A stretch of DNA of 7,002 nt from an uncultured Verrucomicrobiota bacterium. GTDB lineage: Bacteria; Verrucomicrobiota; Verrucomicrobiia; Limisphaerales; UBA1096. The stretch's first letter is position 1; each line of letters starts with the position of its first letter. A model generated the notes under the pieces. It saw only the letters and a program-made list of their open reading frames with translations, did no database searches and was not told the origin of the DNA. A program made the position numbers and the translations under genes. The stretch covers positions 1 through 7,002 of the forward strand of contig CAJXAU010000084.1 in assembly GCA_913050205.1 (NCBI GenBank), in the 5' to 3' direction. Shown here piece after piece: positions 6,382 through 7,002 of this stretch.

Positions 6382-6771
6382 ATGATTTCCGGCATCGCCA
6401 AGAAGGAATCCCCAGAAGAGGTCAAAGTTCGCGTCGGTGACGAGCGGTTGCTCAAGGTCAGCGAGAGCGCGAGCACCAAGGTGGCGACCCTGCTCCAACG
6501 GCAAGGCAGACCGGAGGGGGTTTTGCGCGTGGCTGTGATCGGCGGCGGGTGTTCCGGGTTGCAGTACAAACTCGACCTGCAGGACGCGCCGGTCCATCGG
6601 GACATCCTCGTGGAGAGCGGAGGCATCCGGGTGGTGGTGGATCCCAAGACTGCGCTGTACGTGACCGGTAGCCAGTTGGATTACGCCGATAAATTGGAGG
6701 ACGGCGGTTTCAAGGTGAACAACCCCAATGCTGCGAGCACCTGTTCCTGCGGCGAGAGTTTCAGCGCCTGA
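6382..6771 (+). CDS. iscA: A-type iron-sulfur carrier protein (IscA/HesB/SufA family)
   Basis: 129 residues from ATG 6382, slightly longer than typical A-type carriers (about 105-120) because of a charged N-terminal extension. The three conserved cysteines are present: Cys57 in GGGCSGLQY, and Cys121 and Cys123 in STCSCGESF. These bind iron or a [2Fe-2S]/[4Fe-4S] cluster that is handed to client apoproteins in the cytoplasm. The middle also fits the family (VVVDPKTALYVTGSQLDY). Start choice: the TTG at 6373 is in frame but lies inside the promoter-like GTTAAGTTG, so ATG 6382 is preferred. The next gene is an HscB-type co-chaperone 18 bases downstream, which favours the Isc pathway; IscA versus ErpA versus SufA cannot be settled from sequence alone. 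Confidence 0.9.
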   Translation: MISGIAKKESPEEVKVRVGDERLLKVSESASTKVATLLQRQGRPEGVLRVAVIGGGCSGLQYKLDLQDAPVHRDILVESGGIRVVVDPKTALYVTGSQLDYADKLEDGGFKVNNPNAASTCSCGESFSA

Positions 6772-6773
6772 CC

Positions 6774-6780
6774 GAAGGGA
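6774..6780 (+). promoter_or_regulatory. Ribosome binding site of the hscB-like gene
   Basis: GAAGGGA ends 9 bases before the ATG at 6790. It is one of the few recognisable Shine-Dalgarno sites in the window and supports ATG 6790 as the start. Confidence 0.5.
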
Positions 6781-6789
6781 CGGCTCCTC

Positions 6790-7002
6790 ATGGTGGATCA
6801 TTTTGCGCGGCTGAATTTACCTCGAAGGCCGTGGCTGGACGGCGAGCAACTCAGGCAGCGATTCCACGACCTGTCGGCCGATGTCCATCCCGACCAGTCC
6901 CACAACGCCGACACGGCAACCAAGGCGGAGAAGCAGAAAGTCTTTGCCGAGATCAACGCAGCCTACCAATGTCTGGATGATAGCAAGTGTCGGGTTCGGC
7001 AC
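6790..7002 (+). CDS. hscB: HscB-like J-domain co-chaperone (3' end outside window)
   Basis: 71 codons are visible and the frame is open to the right edge. The segment is a J-domain: FARLNLPRRPWLD at the start, helix II with RFHDLSADVHPDQ, and helix III with FAEINAAYQCLDD. The HPD motif (residues 33-35), needed to stimulate the Hsp70 ATPase, is intact. The LPRRPWLD start and the NAAYQCL segment are closer to HscB/Hsc20 than to general DnaJ. HscB delivers the IscU scaffold to the Hsp70 HscA for cluster transfer. Placement 18 bases after an A-type carrier supports an Fe-S role; an hscA gene or other isc genes would be expected further right. The C-terminal IscU-binding domain is not visible, so a short J-domain protein remains possible. 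Confidence 0.8.
   Translation, partial: MVDHFARLNLPRRPWLDGEQLRQRFHDLSADVHPDQSHNADTATKAEKQKVFAEINAAYQCLDDSKCRVRH

Overview
The window looks like a chromosomal segment of a bacterium from the PVC group, most likely Verrucomicrobiota. The main reason is the lipoprotein at 886-3381. It combines a dehydrogenase-like beta-propeller, a HEAT-like helical middle and a C-terminal single-haem domain with CxxCH, an architecture expanded in Planctomycetota and Verrucomicrobiota. The DNA is moderately GC-rich by eye, uses TTG often for leucine, and has several GTG starts. No mobile element, CRISPR array, tRNA or rRNA was seen. All genes are on the + strand and packed tightly, and no gene-free stretch exceeds about 70 bases.

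Layout. (1) 2-889 is a Gfo/Idh/MocA-type oxidoreductase cut by the left edge. It overlaps by 4 bp (ATGA) the large haem lipoprotein at 886-3381, so the two form a translationally coupled pair of the kind seen in PVC carbohydrate and polyol oxidation loci. (2) After a 44-bp gap comes a three-gene run with almost no spacing: aldo/keto reductase (3426-4523), a small unrecognised lipoprotein (4524-5012) and the ribosome-associated GTPase HflX (5014-6315). (3) After a 66-bp gap comes an iron-sulfur pair: an A-type carrier of the IscA/HesB family (6382-6771) and the start of an HscB-type J-domain co-chaperone (6790 to the right edge).

Three observations go beyond routine annotation. First, TTGGCCAAG (core palindrome CTTGGCCAAG) occurs ten times in 7 kb. 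Nine copies are in frame as Leu-Ala-Lys in four different genes. The tenth lies in the hflX-iscA gap, where it can pair with the copy at the end of hflX to form a hairpin spanning the stop codon. Second, both real intergenic gaps carry the same promoter-like layout, TTGA, then 16-17 nt, then GTTAnnTTG, with the preferred start codon exactly 15 nt after the G of GTTA. This suggests leaderless or very short-leader transcripts and corrects two start sites. Third, the small lipoprotein contains a clean 11-residue (hendecad) lysine repeat followed by a segment resembling an SLBB fold.
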